From NCBI RefSeq assembly GCF_000819885.1, contig NZ_CDBO01000047.1, positions 44,470-108,469 on the forward strand: a stretch of DNA of 64,000 nucleotides, written 5' to 3'. Every line of letters starts with the position of its first letter. The first letter of the stretch is position 1. Position numbers and translations under genes: made by a program. Positions 8,954-19,329 of the stretch are shown piece by piece. Below the pieces are notes generated by a model. It saw only the letters and a program-made list of their open reading frames with translations, did not search any database and was not told where the DNA came from. The stretch comes from Aeromonas fluvialis (GTDB taxonomy: Bacteria > Pseudomonadota > Gammaproteobacteria > Enterobacterales > Aeromonadaceae).

Positions 8954-10063
8954 TTACTCGCCGACGTATTCCACCACTTCCAGACCGAAGCCACCGAGGG
9001 CATGGTACTTCTTCGGTGAACTCAAGAGGCGCATCTTGCTCACGCCCAGCGCCTTGAGGATCTGGGAACCCACCCCGACCCGGCGTGAGGTTCCCTGCCA
9101 TTTGGCCCCTTCCGGTGCCAGCCCCTTGTCGGCGGCCTCGAACCCCTTGACCCGGGCTAGCAGCTCGGCGCCATGAGATTCCGCCCCCAGGATCACCAAC
9201 ACGCCGCCTTCGCTGGCGATGCGGGCCATGGATTTGGGCAACGGCCAGCTACGAGCGGCATGACGGTCGGTCAGCAACAGATCGCTCAGCACGTCGTGCA
9301 GGTGCACGCGCACCAGGGTCGGCTGGTCGGCCTGCACCTCACCCTTTTTCAGGGCGAAGTGAACTTGATTGTCGATGGTGTCGCGGAAGGTGATGAGATC
9401 AAACTCGCCAAACTCGGTGGGCAATTTGCACTCGGCTACCTTCTCGACCGTGGTCTCGTGCTGGTTGCGGTATTCGATAAGATCCGCGATGGTGCCAAGC
9501 TTGATACCGTGCAGCTCGGCGAAGGTCTCGAGATCAGGACGACGTGCCATTGAGCCATCTTCGTTGAGGATTTCGACGATCACGGAGGCCGCCTCGTAAC
9601 CGGCCAGACGGGCCAGATCGCAGCCGGCCTCGGTGTGACCAGCGCGGGTCAGCACGCCGCCATCCTGCGCCATCAGCGGGAATATGTGGCCCGGCTGCAC
9701 CAGATCGGCGGCCTTGGCATTGGGTGCCACAGCCGCCTGCACGGTCACCGCGCGATCGGCGGCAGAGATTCCAGTGGTCACCCCTTCGGCCGCTTCGATG
9801 GTCACGGTAAAGGCGGTGGAGAACTGGGCATTGTTGCGATCAACCATCAGCGGCAGCGCCAGCTGCTTGCAGCGATCCCGGGTCAGAGTCAGGCAGATGA
9901 GGCCACGGCCGTAGCGGGCCATGAAGTTGATATCCTCCGGACGGACGCAGGAGGCTGCCATGATGAGGTCCCCTTCGTTCTCCCTGTCTTCGTCATCCAT
10001 CAGGATCACCATCTTGCCAGCCTTGATATCGGCAATGATCTCCTGGGTTGTGCTCAGCGCCAT
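8954..10063 (-). CDS. ribB: 3,4-dihydroxy-2-butanone 4-phosphate synthase with degenerate cyclohydrolase II-like domain (RibBX type)
   Basis: Residues 1-200 form a complete RibB domain, which makes dihydroxybutanone phosphate from ribulose 5-phosphate: [10 protein letters not shown] (metal and substrate binding), TGISAADRA and [16 protein letters not shown] are present. Residues 205-369 align with GTP cyclohydrolase II, but the three zinc cysteines of the normal GDVFGSLRCDCG region are absent (the sequence reads [16 protein letters not shown]) and the GRGIGL loop is missing. I therefore expect no cyclohydrolase activity. This matches the RibBX hybrid type described in Proteobacteria, which needs a separate ribA elsewhere. 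A 147-bp structured gap precedes it. Confidence 0.9.
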   Translation of the reverse strand: MALSTTQEIIADIKAGKMVILMDDEDRENEGDLIMAASCVRPEDINFMARYGRGLICLTLTRDRCKQLALPLMVDRNNAQFSTAFTVTIEAAEGVTTGISAADRAVTVQAAVAPNAKAADLVQPGHIFPLMAQDGGVLTRAGHTEAGCDLARLAGYEAASVIVEILNEDGSMARRPDLETFAELHGIKLGTIADLIEYRNQHETTVEKVAECKLPTEFGEFDLITFRDTIDNQVHFALKKGEVQADQPTLVRVHLHDVLSDLLLTDRHAARSWPLPKSMARIASEGGVLVILGAESHGAELLARVKGFEAADKGLAPEGAKWQGTSRRVGVGSQILKALGVSKMRLLSSPKKYHALGGFGLEVVEYVGE

Positions 10064-10090
10064 GGGCTACTCCATCTGTCTATTTGGGGA

Positions 10091-10209
10091 TTGAGCCCGC
10101 AGGCTCAACGGGAATGCGAAATATGCTGCTCTAGATTGGGGCACATGGCCCCATTTCAATCGGAGCGGGATCACAGAAAATCGTTTTGGTCGGGGCCAAC
10201 ACCCCGACC
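10091..10209. other. Three consecutive hairpins between ribE and ribB
   Basis: The gap holds three perfect stems: ttgagcc/ggctcaa (10091-10108), tggggc/gcccca (10137-10153) and ggtcgggg/ccccgacc (10188-10209). None has a good T-tract on the coding (minus) strand. Together they form a structured leader or intercistronic region before ribB. I looked for the conserved FMN riboswitch blocks here and do not find them. Confidence 0.5.
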
Positions 10210-10210
10210 A

Positions 10211-10864
10211 TCAGAGAAAACCGGCCTTGGCCAGCTTGTCGAGAGTCAGGGTGGAGGCACTGCTCTCCTGACGCTTGCCCATCATCAGCCGCTCCAGATA
10301 GCGGGCGATCTGATCCACCTCGAGGTTGACCTTGTGGCCCGGTTTCCAGCTGGCGATGGTAGTCTCCTGGGCGGTGTGAGGCACGATGGTCAGGCGGAAG
10401 AGCTCCCCCTGCACGGCGTTAACGGTGAGGCTGATGCCATCCACCGCGATGGAGCCCTTCTCGGCGATGTAGCGGGAGAGCTCGCCCGGCACCTTGATCC
10501 AGTACTCGATGGCGCGGCCACTGCTGGAGACGCTTTTCACTTCCCCAATCCCGTCCACGTGGCCGGAGACCAGATGGCCGCCGAGGCGGGAGGTGGGCAT
10601 CAGCGCCTTCTCGAGGTTGACCCGATCGCCCACCTTCGCCTCGGCAAAGCCGGTGCGCGACAAGGTTTCCAGCGACACATCGGCGGTATAGCGCTTGTCA
10701 CCCAGCGCCACCACAGTGAGGCAGACACCGTTGGTGGCGATGGAGTCGCCCAGCTTGACGTCGCCAAAATCGAGACTCGGCGCATGGACGGTGAGGGCCA
10801 TGTCGTCGCCCTGACGGCGCAGCTCGGCCAGGGTTCCCACCGCTTCGATAATTCCGGTAAACAT
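10211..10864 (-). CDS. ribE: Riboflavin synthase alpha chain
   Basis: This enzyme (called RibC in E. coli) dismutates two lumazine molecules into riboflavin. The start MFTGIIEAVGTL is the invariant family N-terminus; an upstream in-frame ATG three codons earlier is less likely. The 217-residue protein has the two lumazine-binding repeats: GDSIATNGVCLTV with HLVSGHVDG in the first half, and GSIAVDGISLTVN with VPHTAQETTI in the second. It lies between ribD and the ribB-like gene in the rib operon. Confidence 0.95.
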   Translation of the reverse strand: MFTGIIEAVGTLAELRRQGDDMALTVHAPSLDFGDVKLGDSIATNGVCLTVVALGDKRYTADVSLETLSRTGFAEAKVGDRVNLEKALMPTSRLGGHLVSGHVDGIGEVKSVSSSGRAIEYWIKVPGELSRYIAEKGSIAVDGISLTVNAVQGELFRLTIVPHTAQETTIASWKPGHKVNLEVDQIARYLERLMMGKRQESSASTLTLDKLAKAGFL

Positions 10865-10918
10865 GCAGATCACCTTGCTGATGACAGGGCAGATTACGCC
10901 CCCTTGAACATTGATAAA

Positions 10919-12028
10919 TCAGGTTATTTTGGCAGTAATGCGAATATCTTGGCCAACCATGCGCACATCCTTGATGACGAGCTTGGGGGCCTGAAACAGC
11001 CGGGTCAGGCCCGGCAGATGGAACAGGCCGCGTCCCTCGTCGCCCATCAATTTGGGTGCCTGATAGAGCACCAGCTCATCCACCAACCCCTTTTCCAGCA
11101 AGGCGCCGCACAGCCGCGGGCCCGCCTCGACCAGTACCGAGTTGACGTTCTGCTTGGCCAGCAACATGAACAGGCTGACCAGGTCCAGCCTTCCCTCGTG
11201 CAACGGCAGCGCCAGTTGCTGCACCCACTCTGGCCACTCGCCGGATGCCTTGTGACGGGCTAACAGCACCGGGCTCTCGCGCTGGAACAGTGGCAGATCG
11301 GGAGTGAGCCGGTTTTGCGAATCGACGATGACCCGCAACGGCTGGCGCACTGTCTCTTTGGGATAGGCGCTCTTGACCGAGGGAGGCAACTCGTCCCAGC
11401 GCACGGTCAGAGAGGCACCATCGGCCAGCACGGTTTCGGCGCTGGAGAGCACCGCATCGTGGCGGGCACGCAGCCGCTGCACGTCGCGGCGCGCCTCCGG
11501 GGAGGTGATCCACTGGCTCTCGCCGCTCGCCATGGCGGTGCGGCCATCGAGGCTGGCCCCCAGCTTGACGGTTACCCGCGGGAAGGCGGTACGCATCCGT
11601 TTGAAAAAGCCCGGGTTGAGCGCTTCGGCTTCGCTCGCCAGCAGGCCAAAATCGGTCTTGATGCCCGCCTCGGAGAGCATGCGCAGGCCGCGCCCGCCCA
11701 CCTCGGGGTTGGGGTCGACCATGGCGGCCACCACCCGGGCCACACCGGCGTTGATCAGCGCCTCGGCGCAGGGTGGAGTTCGACCGTGGTGGGAGCAGGG
11801 TTCGAGAGTCACATAGGCGGTGGCGCCACGGGCGTTGTCACCGGCGGCGCGCAGGGCATAGACCTCAGCATGGGGTTCGCCCGCCTTCTGATGCCACCCT
11901 TCGCCAACTACCACGCCATCTTTGACCAGCACGGCGCCGACACAGGGGTTGGGGGCCGTGGTGTAGCGGCCGCGGCGGGCCAGTTCGAGGGCCCGACTCA
12001 TCCATTGGTAATCATCTTGACTAAACAT
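10919..12028 (-). CDS. ribD: Bifunctional riboflavin deaminase/reductase
   Basis: RibD performs the deamination and side-chain reduction that follow GTP cyclohydrolase II. The ATG at 12028 follows CAGGAGCCCGA, giving 369 residues; an earlier in-frame start lacks a site. The N-terminal deaminase domain has the zinc motif GEPHAEVYAL (His and catalytic Glu) and TLEPCSHHGRTPPCAEAL with both cysteines. The reductase domain (about 145-369) has VKLGASLDGRTA, ESQWITSPEAR and VEAGPRLCGALL. It is the first rib gene after nrdR. Confidence 0.95.
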   Translation of the reverse strand: MFSQDDYQWMSRALELARRGRYTTAPNPCVGAVLVKDGVVVGEGWHQKAGEPHAEVYALRAAGDNARGATAYVTLEPCSHHGRTPPCAEALINAGVARVVAAMVDPNPEVGGRGLRMLSEAGIKTDFGLLASEAEALNPGFFKRMRTAFPRVTVKLGASLDGRTAMASGESQWITSPEARRDVQRLRARHDAVLSSAETVLADGASLTVRWDELPPSVKSAYPKETVRQPLRVIVDSQNRLTPDLPLFQRESPVLLARHKASGEWPEWVQQLALPLHEGRLDLVSLFMLLAKQNVNSVLVEAGPRLCGALLEKGLVDELVLYQAPKLMGDEGRGLFHLPGLTRLFQAPKLVIKDVRMVGQDIRITAKIT

Positions 12029-12133
12029 TCGGGCTCCTGTTTTCAACAACATCCAAGCCGTATCGCATCAGGTAACTGGCTGCGTTACCGCATCCGATGA
12101 CGCTTCTCTAATCGAGCCTGCTTCAGGGACGAT

Positions 12134-12583
12134 TCATTTTTCCAGCTTGGCGATCTCTTCACCAAATTCGCGGATATCTTCGAAGCTGCGATAGACGGAG
12201 GCAAAACGGATATAGGCCACCTTGTCCAGGCTCTTGAGCTCATCCATCACCAGATTGCCCACCAGCTCGGAGGTGACTTCGCGCTCGCCGGTGGCACGCA
12301 GGCGGGATTTGATATGGTTGACCGCCTTTTCGATGGCCTCCATGCTCACCGGTCGCTTCTCCAGCGCTCGCAGAATACCGGCACGCAGCTTGTCTTCATT
12401 GAACGGCTCGCGGGAACCGTTGGACTTGATGACGCGGGGCATCACCAGCTCAGCCATCTCGAAGGTGGTAAAACGCTCGTGACAGAGCAGGCACTCACGA
12501 CGGCGGCGCACCTGATGGCCTTCGGCCACCAGACGGGAATCGATCACCTTGGTATCAACGGCACTACAGAATGGGCAATGCAT
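12134..12583 (-). CDS. nrdR: Transcriptional repressor NrdR
   Basis: NrdR is the ATP/dATP-responsive repressor of ribonucleotide reductase operons. The 149-residue protein has a four-cysteine zinc ribbon (CPFC near the N-terminus and CLLC about 28 residues later, ahead of HERFTTFE) followed by an ATP-cone domain beginning [20 protein letters not shown]. Length and order are standard. It heads the rib-nusB block as in E. coli, 105 bp upstream of ribD. I did not find a clear pair of NrdR boxes next to it. Confidence 0.96.
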   Translation of the reverse strand: MHCPFCSAVDTKVIDSRLVAEGHQVRRRRECLLCHERFTTFEMAELVMPRVIKSNGSREPFNEDKLRAGILRALEKRPVSMEAIEKAVNHIKSRLRATGEREVTSELVGNLVMDELKSLDKVAYIRFASVYRSFEDIREFGEEIAKLEK

Positions 12584-12685
12584 CGGACCTCCGGCGTTAA
12601 TGAAACAGGGACTGACCCTCCGGGCCAGGATCTAGGTCGGCCAGTGTAACACGGCCATACAAAACCGGTAAAAGCCAGAAAAAAC

Positions 12686-12714
12686 AATGCCACCCATAGG
12701 TGGCATTGGTCTCA
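12686..12714 (-). terminator. glyA terminator
   Basis: A perfect 9-bp stem (aatgccacc / ggtggcatt, loop of four) lies 27 bp past the glyA stop. On the minus strand it is followed by GTTTTTTC, a proper intrinsic terminator. Confidence 0.8.
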
Positions 12715-12733
12715 AACAGGACGTCCTGGCTTA

Positions 12734-13987
12734 TCAGCCATAGACCGGGAAACGACGGCAGATATCCAGCACCTTCTCGCGAACTGTGGCCAGCACGGCA
12801 TCGTTGTCGTGGTTGTCCAGCACGTCGCAGATCCAGTGGGTCAGCTCGATGGACTCGGCTTCCTTGAAACCACGGCGGGTGATGGCCGGGGTACCGATCC
12901 GCACACCGGAGGTGACGAACGGAGAGCGCGGGTCGTTGGGCACGGAGTTCTTGTTGACGGTGATGTTGGCCTTGCCCAGTGCGGCATCGGCATCCTTACC
13001 GGTCAGTTCGCGGCCGATCAGGTCAACCAGCATGAGGTGGTTGTCGGTCCCGCCGGAGACGATCTTGTAGCCGCGCGCCATGAAGGTAGCTGCCATGGCC
13101 TTGGCGTTTTTGACAACTTGGGCCTGATAGGTCTTGAACTCGGGTTCCAGCGCCTCTTTGAAGGCAACGGCCTTGCCAGCGATGACGTGCATCAGCGGGC
13201 CACCCTGACCACCCGGGAAGACGGCAGAGTTGAGCTTCTTGTACAGATCTTCGTCGTCAGCGGCGGAGAGAATCACACCACCGCGCGGACCAGCCAGGGT
13301 CTTGTGGGTGGTGGAGGTGACCACGTGAGCGTGGGGGACCGGGTTGGGGTAGACGCCAGCGGCAATCAGACCGGCTACGTGGGCCATGTCGACGAACAAC
13401 CAGGCACCCACCTTGTCAGCGATGTCGCGCATGCGGGCCCAGTCAACGATACCGGAGTAGGCGGAGAAGCCACCGATCATCATCTTCGGCTTGTGCTCAA
13501 TGGCCAGACGTTCCATCTCGTCGTAGTCAATCTTGCCGGACTCGTCGATGCCGTAGGGAATGATGTTGTAGAGCTTGCCGGAGAAGTTGACCGGAGAGCC
13601 GTGAGTCAGGTGACCACCGTGGGCCAGGTTCATGCCCAGCACGGTGTCGCCCGGCTGCAGCAGCGCCATGTAGACGGCGCTGTTGGCCTGGGAGCCGGAG
13701 TGCGGCTGCACGTTGGCGTAGGTGGCACCGAACAGCTCTTTGGCGCGCTCGATAGCCAGGGTTTCGACCACATCCACATACTCGCAACCACCGTAGTAAC
13801 GCTTGGCGGGGTAGCCTTCGGCGTACTTGTTGGTCAGCTGGGAGCCCTGGGCTTCCATGACACGGGGGCTGGTGTAGTTCTCAGACGCAATCAGCTCGAT
13901 ATGCTCTTCCTGACGACGGGTCTCGTCTGTGATGGCCTGCCACAATTGCGGATCATAATGGGCGATGGTCATGTCACGTTTCAACAT
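12734..13987 (-). CDS. glyA: Serine hydroxymethyltransferase
   Basis: GlyA interconverts serine and glycine with tetrahydrofolate as one-carbon carrier, using PLP. The start [16 protein letters not shown] follows AGGAGATAAACGG and gives 417 residues, the same length as in E. coli. Conserved parts include [46 protein letters not shown] and the PLP lysine segment [13 protein letters not shown]. It is separated from nrdR by its own terminator and from torS by a 164-bp gap, so it is probably monocistronic. Confidence 0.97.
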   Translation of the reverse strand: MLKRDMTIAHYDPQLWQAITDETRRQEEHIELIASENYTSPRVMEAQGSQLTNKYAEGYPAKRYYGGCEYVDVVETLAIERAKELFGATYANVQPHSGSQANSAVYMALLQPGDTVLGMNLAHGGHLTHGSPVNFSGKLYNIIPYGIDESGKIDYDEMERLAIEHKPKMMIGGFSAYSGIVDWARMRDIADKVGAWLFVDMAHVAGLIAAGVYPNPVPHAHVVTSTTHKTLAGPRGGVILSAADDEDLYKKLNSAVFPGGQGGPLMHVIAGKAVAFKEALEPEFKTYQAQVVKNAKAMAATFMARGYKIVSGGTDNHLMLVDLIGRELTGKDADAALGKANITVNKNSVPNDPRSPFVTSGVRIGTPAITRRGFKEAESIELTHWICDVLDNHDNDAVLATVREKVLDICRRFPVYG

Positions 13988-14151
13988 CCGTTTATCTCCT
14001 GAAAATCGTTTGCGCGTTAGGTGAAGTGGGCGTGGGCATTGTAACGTGAGCTGGATCAAAGAGACAGTCCAACCACCCAAAAAAATGTTGAATTTATGTT
14101 GTAAAAAACGAGCGCGATCACGTCTTCGGATCTGCAGGCCTCCCTCCTCGA

Positions 14152-16983
14152 TCAGGATGCCGGGGGAACATGATGCGACAGCCAGGCTTCCAGCGCCTGC
14201 CGGGCCGCCTCGAAACGCCCCCTCAATGAGCCTGGCTCCCCCTCTCCTGCCTCCAGCGCGGCGCAGTCATCGGCAAATTTCCCGAGCCCCAAGGCCAGGG
14301 CACTCCCCTTAAGCTTATGGGCCAGAGATCGCCTCTGATCTTCATCATCGCTTTGCTCCAGTCTGGCGACCAGATCGCCCCCCTGGCTGGCGAACAACTC
14401 GACCAGCAGGCGGATGCGCGGCGCGCCCAGCAGGTGCAGATCGGCTTCCAGCACCGGATTGGCGATCTGCTTCGACTCAACCGGGACGAGCGGCAAAACT
14501 GGCGCAACGGGCAGTGGTGCGGCAGGCTCGCCCTCTTCCTGAAACTGGCGTTCGATGGCGCTGGCCAGCACCGCCAGCCGCACCGGCTTGCCAACAAAAT
14601 CGACAAACCCGGCGGCAAGGCAGTGGCGGATATCCTCCGGATACATCTGGGCCGAGATGGCGATGGCGGGCAGCGGCCGCTCATGCATCTCCTCGCTGAT
14701 GGCGGCCAGATCCTCGCGCAGGGTCATGCCGTCCATATCGGGCAGATTGATATCGAGCAGCGCCAGCTCGAAGGGGCGCTCGGTTACTCGCGCCAGCGCG
14801 CTTCGACCATCTTCGGCCAGGGTGACGCGATGGCCGAGGCGGGTCAGCATGCCGTGCGCCACCAACCGGTTGATCTCGTTATCCTCCACCAGCAGGATGT
14901 CGCGGGACTGGCCAAGGTGCAGCGGCTGCGCCTCGGCGGGCAGTTGGGCGCTCGAGCGCTGCAAGGGCAAGCTGAAGCTGAATTCACACCCCTTGCCCGG
15001 CTCGCTGACAAGGATCAGCTCGCCCCCCATGGCGGCCACCAGCTTGCGGCTGATCGCCAAACCCAGCCCGGTGCCGCCCTGATGGCCTATATCGCGCTTG
15101 CGCTGGCGAAACGCCTCGAACACCGCCTCCTGCTCATCGGCCGGAATGCCGGGGCCGGTATCGCGCACCACGAAGCGGATGCAGGGCTCGGCGCAAGGGC
15201 CTTGGCAGACAAGGGGCGCCACCGTCAGGGTAATCTGGCCACGGGCGGTAAACTTGACCGCATTGCCGAGCAAATTAGCGAGCACCTGCCGCAGCTTGCC
15301 CAGATCCCCCTCGACCACAGGCGCCAGCCCGGACGCATATTCCAGCGCCAGGGTGACCCCCTTGGCCGCTGCCTTTGGCCGGAACAGCGCACTGAGCTCA
15401 TCCACCAGCTGGAACAGGGGGAAAGGTTCGCGGCGTGCTTCCACATGGCCCGCCTCGATCTTGGAGTAGTCGAGAATGTCGTTGAGGATCTCCAGCAGGG
15501 ATTCGCCGCTGTGCTCGATGGCGGCCAGATAACGCTGCTGGGTATCGCTCAGGTGGGTATCTTCCAGCAGCGTCAGGCCCCCGAGAATGCCGTTCATGGG
15601 GGTACGGATCTCGTGGCTCATGGTGGCGAGAAACACCGACTTGGCGCGGTTGGCCTGTTCGGCCTCGGCGCGGGCCTGCCGCTGCTTCTCCACCTCCTCA
15701 TTGAGCCGCTCGTTGGCGTGGCTGAGCTGGCCAGTGCGCTCCTCGACCCGCGACTCCAGCTCGCGCTGATAACGGCCCAGTTCCACCGCATTGTCACGAA
15801 ACACCTGCAGGGCCCGGCCCAGCTCCGCCAGCTCATCGCGGCCCGCCCCGGCGATCGGCTCAAGGGGGGCCAGATCCCCGCGCGCCAACCGGCTCATCCC
15901 CGCCACCGCCCGTTGCAGCGGCCAGACGATCCGGCCGTAGACCATGCGCCACATCAACAGCATCAGCAGTAGCAGGGTGAGCAGGCCAATGCCCATCAAC
16001 GCCTGCTCCAGCAGCCTGAGTCGCTGACTTAGCGCCTGTTGGCTCTGCCCCAGCGAATCGCGGGCGCGGCTGACCAGCTCACCGACCTGCTGGTTAAGAC
16101 TGCTCATCAGGGCCTCATTGGCATTGGCCAGCACCCGCAGCGCCTCCCCCTTGCCGAGCCAGTCGCTGCGCAGTTGCACCAGCTTGTCACTCTGCGCCAG
16201 CACGGTCAGCGCCAGCTCCACCGCCTGCCGGCGGGCCGGATCGGTCACCGCCCCGGCCCGCAGTTGCAAGATGGCCAGCTCCCGCTGCCCCTCTTGCAAT
16301 AGCGTTTGCAATTGTTCCTGTCGTTCGCTGCGCCACATCTCTTCGATGCGCTGCTGCTGCATCAGGGTGCGATGACGCAGCTCGGTCATCTGCTCCAGCC
16401 AGTCGAGATCCTGCTCCAGCAGGCGATCCAGCGTCCGGGCTGCCTGCGCACCTTGCTGTTGGTAGAGGGAACCTAATCCCGCCACCATCACGGTTTCGGC
16501 GTTCTCCATCTGGCTGCGCGCCAGCTCGGCGATCTGCCCGGCCGCCGCCACCAGACGGGCACGCTGCGCCTCACCCTGCGTCATCAGGGTCAGGCGCTCT
16601 CCCACCAGCCAGCCCTGCTGGCCCAGATTGCCGATAATGCTCTGACTGAGCTGATCGAGGCTTGTTGAACCCTGCCCACGGCCGAGTTGCGCCAGCACCT
16701 GCTGTAGCTGTTGCCCCTGCAGAGTGAGCAAGCGCCCCTGATGCTCCCGCTCCTGCTCACTGTTCGCAGTGGCCAGCAGCCGCGACGCGCTCTGGATCTC
16801 GCCGCTGAGGCCAGAGAGCGTGCGGGCCAGCTCCTGATCGGCCAGCGTCTGCTGCACCCCTTGCTCCAGCTGGCGCAGATGGCTAAGCCCCACCCAGCCC
16901 AGCAGGGAGGCACTCAGGGTCAGCAACGCCATCAGGGAGAAGGCCAGCAGCAACTTGCCACCCAGGCCGGAAAAGATTCTCAC
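14152..16983 (-). CDS. torS: TMAO-responsive hybrid sensor histidine kinase TorS
   Basis: TorS, with periplasmic TorT, senses trimethylamine N-oxide and phosphorylates TorR through a four-step relay. A GTG at 16983 after AAAGGAC is preferred, because the next upstream ATG overlaps the torT start codon; it gives 943 residues. Order: first membrane segment ([20 protein letters not shown]), a long periplasmic helical sensor to about 335, second membrane segment, HAMP, HisKA ([13 protein letters not shown]), HATPase ([18 protein letters not shown]), receiver domain ([22 protein letters not shown]) and a C-terminal Hpt domain ([13 protein letters not shown]). Domain order and the ALMALLTL-type first segment match E. 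coli TorS. It diverges from torT with about 70 bp between starts. Confidence 0.93.
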   Translation of the reverse strand: MRIFSGLGGKLLLAFSLMALLTLSASLLGWVGLSHLRQLEQGVQQTLADQELARTLSGLSGEIQSASRLLATANSEQEREHQGRLLTLQGQQLQQVLAQLGRGQGSTSLDQLSQSIIGNLGQQGWLVGERLTLMTQGEAQRARLVAAAGQIAELARSQMENAETVMVAGLGSLYQQQGAQAARTLDRLLEQDLDWLEQMTELRHRTLMQQQRIEEMWRSERQEQLQTLLQEGQRELAILQLRAGAVTDPARRQAVELALTVLAQSDKLVQLRSDWLGKGEALRVLANANEALMSSLNQQVGELVSRARDSLGQSQQALSQRLRLLEQALMGIGLLTLLLLMLLMWRMVYGRIVWPLQRAVAGMSRLARGDLAPLEPIAGAGRDELAELGRALQVFRDNAVELGRYQRELESRVEERTGQLSHANERLNEEVEKQRQARAEAEQANRAKSVFLATMSHEIRTPMNGILGGLTLLEDTHLSDTQQRYLAAIEHSGESLLEILNDILDYSKIEAGHVEARREPFPLFQLVDELSALFRPKAAAKGVTLALEYASGLAPVVEGDLGKLRQVLANLLGNAVKFTARGQITLTVAPLVCQGPCAEPCIRFVVRDTGPGIPADEQEAVFEAFRQRKRDIGHQGGTGLGLAISRKLVAAMGGELILVSEPGKGCEFSFSLPLQRSSAQLPAEAQPLHLGQSRDILLVEDNEINRLVAHGMLTRLGHRVTLAEDGRSALARVTERPFELALLDINLPDMDGMTLREDLAAISEEMHERPLPAIAISAQMYPEDIRHCLAAGFVDFVGKPVRLAVLASAIERQFQEEGEPAAPLPVAPVLPLVPVESKQIANPVLEADLHLLGAPRIRLLVELFASQGGDLVARLEQSDDEDQRRSLAHKLKGSALALGLGKFADDCAALEAGEGEPGSLRGRFEAARQALEAWLSHHVPPAS

Positions 16984-17053
16984 GGGAAGTCCTTTGGTTG
17001 TGGTCGGCTTTGACCGGATAATATGGCCCAACACTTTAACAAAACCCTTGGCC

Positions 17054-18100
17054 ATGCGAAGCGTCTATCTCTCCCCGTTGTTGCTCATGTGGTTGCTCAC
17101 GCTCCCTCGCGCCGCCCTCGCCTTTGCGGTCGATATCTGGCCCGGCGGCGAATTCAGCGGCCAATCGGTGCGCCAGCAGTGGCCGGAACCCGCCGCCGCA
17201 ACCAAACCGCTGACCCTCTGTGCCCTCTACCCCCATCTGCGCGACGCCTACTGGCTTTCGGTCAATCAGGGCATGGTGGACGAGGCGAAGCGGCTGGGAG
17301 TCAAGTTGCAGATCCACGAAGCAGGGGGCTATGGCGCCCTCGCCGAGCAGCGCCAGCAGTTGCAGCGCTGCGTGCAGGAAGGGAGCGATGCCATCTTGCT
17401 CGGCGCGGTGAGCTATCAGGGCTTGCGCGAGGCCATCAAGGTCACGCCGCTGCCGCTCTTTGGGCTGGTCAACGATCTGCCCAGCGGTCTGGTGCAGGCG
17501 AAGGTGGGGGTCTCCTGGTACCAGATGGGCTGGCAGATTGGCCACTGGCTGGCGCAGCGCCACCCCGCCGGCAGCAAACCGGTCTCGGTCGCCCTCTTCC
17601 CCGGCCCGCAGGCAAGCGGCGGCAACAACTTCGTCGAGCCGGGCTTTGCCGACGCCATCAAGGGGAGCGCTATCAAGCTGGTCACCACCGAGCGCGGCGA
17701 CAACAGCCGGGAAATCCAGCGCACACTGGTGCAGCAGACGCTGGCCCGCTATCCCGACCTCGACTATCTGGTGGGAGGCGCCATCGCCGCCGAAGTGGCC
17801 GTCAACGAACTGTCACAGCGCCATCTCGACAGGCCCCAGGTGCTGAGCACCTACTTCAGCCACGGGGTACAGCGGGGCCTGCGCCGGGGCAAGATCCTGG
17901 CCGCCAACAGCGATCAGATGCGGCTGCAGGGGCGCCTTGCGGTCGCTCAGGCGGTCTGCCTGCTGCAACACCCTGATGCCAATGCCGAACAGTGCCCGCG
18001 GGTGATGGGGCCACCCATTCTGACGCTGTCTGCACCGCTGGCCGACCCCGCCGATTCCCTCTCGGATGGCGCTTTTCGTCCCGTCTATCGGGTCGAATAG
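17054..18100 (+). CDS. torT: Periplasmic TMAO-binding protein TorT
   Basis: TorT is the periplasmic partner that presents TMAO to the TorS sensor domain. The 348-residue protein starts [20 protein letters not shown], a Sec signal peptide ending near AALAFA. The rest has a periplasmic-binding-protein fold: [52 protein letters not shown] and [14 protein letters not shown]. It diverges from torS, the same arrangement as in E. coli, and is followed after 37 bp by a GFA-family gene on the same strand that is not part of the E. coli locus. Confidence 0.9.
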   Translation: MRSVYLSPLLLMWLLTLPRAALAFAVDIWPGGEFSGQSVRQQWPEPAAATKPLTLCALYPHLRDAYWLSVNQGMVDEAKRLGVKLQIHEAGGYGALAEQRQQLQRCVQEGSDAILLGAVSYQGLREAIKVTPLPLFGLVNDLPSGLVQAKVGVSWYQMGWQIGHWLAQRHPAGSKPVSVALFPGPQASGGNNFVEPGFADAIKGSAIKLVTTERGDNSREIQRTLVQQTLARYPDLDYLVGGAIAAEVAVNELSQRHLDRPQVLSTYFSHGVQRGLRRGKILAANSDQMRLQGRLAVAQAVCLLQHPDANAEQCPRVMGPPILTLSAPLADPADSLSDGAFRPVYRVE

Positions 18101-18137
18101 CCGTTCCAAATCCGATCAGCACACTCAAGGAGAAGAG

Positions 18138-18542
18138 ATGAAAGAGTTACATGCCAGCTGCCTGTGCGGCGCCGTCGCCCTGACCCTGCCGGATCAGTTC
18201 GACTACATGGGTAACTGCCACTGCAGCGAATGCCGCAAGTTTTCAGGGGGAGATTACGCCTCGGTCGGCGGACTGGATGGCAACAAGGTCACCATAGTGA
18301 AGGGAGAAGAGGCCATCGGCCGCTACCGGAAATCGGCAGAGACCACCCTGGCCTTCTGTGGTCACTGCAGTTCCAGCCTGTTCAGCCAGAAGAGCAGCAG
18401 CGGCAAGATCAATCTGCGGTTGGGGGTACTGGACGACGTGCCGAGCCAGCGGCCCGCGTTTCACATCTTTGTCGGCTCCAAGGCGCCCTGGCACCAGATT
18501 GGCGACGACTGCCCGCAATTTGATACCCGCCCGCCGGTCTGA
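18138..18542 (+). CDS. GFA-family zinc-binding protein
   Basis: This 134-residue protein belongs to the GFA/CENP-V fold family (glutathione-dependent formaldehyde-activating enzyme-like). Cysteines typical of the zinc sites are present: SCLCGAV at the N-terminus, GNCHCSECRKFSG near residue 35, and FCGHCSSSLF near 78. The ATG follows AAGGAGAAGAG. It sits between torT and the convergent torR, probably cotranscribed with torT. Most family members have no proven substrate, so I do not assign one. Its placement could be chance, or could relate to formaldehyde released when trimethylamine is broken down; that link is speculation. Confidence 0.85.
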   Translation: MKELHASCLCGAVALTLPDQFDYMGNCHCSECRKFSGGDYASVGGLDGNKVTIVKGEEAIGRYRKSAETTLAFCGHCSSSLFSQKSSSGKINLRLGVLDDVPSQRPAFHIFVGSKAPWHQIGDDCPQFDTRPPV

Positions 18543-18578
18543 TACCCGGTCAAACAGGCCAGGGCCACCGCAACGGGG

Positions 18579-19292
18579 TCAGGAGACTATCTCGCCGGCA
18601 AACAGATAGCCTTCACCATGGACGGTGACAAACAGCTGGGGGTCCCGGGGATCCGGCTCCATCTTGCCCCGTAGCCGCCGGATCAACACGTCTATGGTGC
18701 GATCGCTCGGGCCATCGCCGCGATGGCTGATAAGGGTCAGGATCCGCTCCCGACTGAGCACCCGCCCGGCATGGGCGACAAAGGCCACCAGCACTTCATA
18801 TTCCGCCTTGGTCAAACGCACCGGCACCCCGTCCTTGCTGAGCTGGCGACGGGGAATGTCAAAACGCCAGGGGCCGAAGCGCACCGCATCGTCAGCGACC
18901 GCAGGCTCGCTCGGCGCGGCGGCCGCCAGCGAGATCCGCCACAGCAGATTCTTGACCCGCACCAGCAACTCCCGCAGCTCGAACGGCTTGGTGACATAGT
19001 CATCGGCCCCCATCTCGAGACCGACTATCCGGTCCACCGCATCGCTGCGGCCGGTGACCAGAATGATCCCCACCGTGCTGCGCGCCCGCAGTTCACGGGT
19101 CAGCAGCAGACCATCTTCCCCCGGCAGGTTGATATCCAGCATCACCAGATCGACCCTCTGTTCCGCCAGCACGGCGCGCATCTCCGGGCCGTTTTCGACC
19201 GCCGTCACCCGATAGCCCTCCCGCTCGAAATAGCCGGTCAGCTTCTCGCGGGTAACCGCATCATCTTCAACAACCAGAATGTGGTAGCTCAT
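18579..19292 (-). CDS. torR: TMAO response regulator TorR
   Basis: TorR is the OmpR/PhoB-type regulator that activates torCAD. The 237-residue protein has a receiver domain (ILVVEDDAVTREKL, phosphoacceptor in VDLVMLDINLPGEDG, VTGRSDAVDRIVGLEMGAD, VTKPFELREL) and a C-terminal winged helix (LTKAEYEVLVAFVAHAGRVL, RTIDVLIRRLRGKM, VHGEGYLF). It is divergent from torC, with candidate tor boxes in the 145-bp gap, and convergent with the GFA gene, 36 bp away. Confidence 0.93.
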   Translation of the reverse strand: MSYHILVVEDDAVTREKLTGYFEREGYRVTAVENGPEMRAVLAEQRVDLVMLDINLPGEDGLLLTRELRARSTVGIILVTGRSDAVDRIVGLEMGADDYVTKPFELRELLVRVKNLLWRISLAAAAPSEPAVADDAVRFGPWRFDIPRRQLSKDGVPVRLTKAEYEVLVAFVAHAGRVLSRERILTLISHRGDGPSDRTIDVLIRRLRGKMEPDPRDPQLFVTVHGEGYLFAGEIVS

Positions 19293-19329
19293 GGGCAGGG
19301 TTCACGATGGTCGACAAGGGAGGATTATT

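Noticed and set aside
10064..10210. FMN riboswitch upstream of ribB
   Set aside because: The conserved RFN sequence blocks are not present on either strand.
16983..17055. ATG at 17055 as the torS start
   Set aside because: It overlaps the torT start codon on the other strand and has no ribosome binding site; the GTG at 16983 follows AAAGGAC and fits the family N-terminus.
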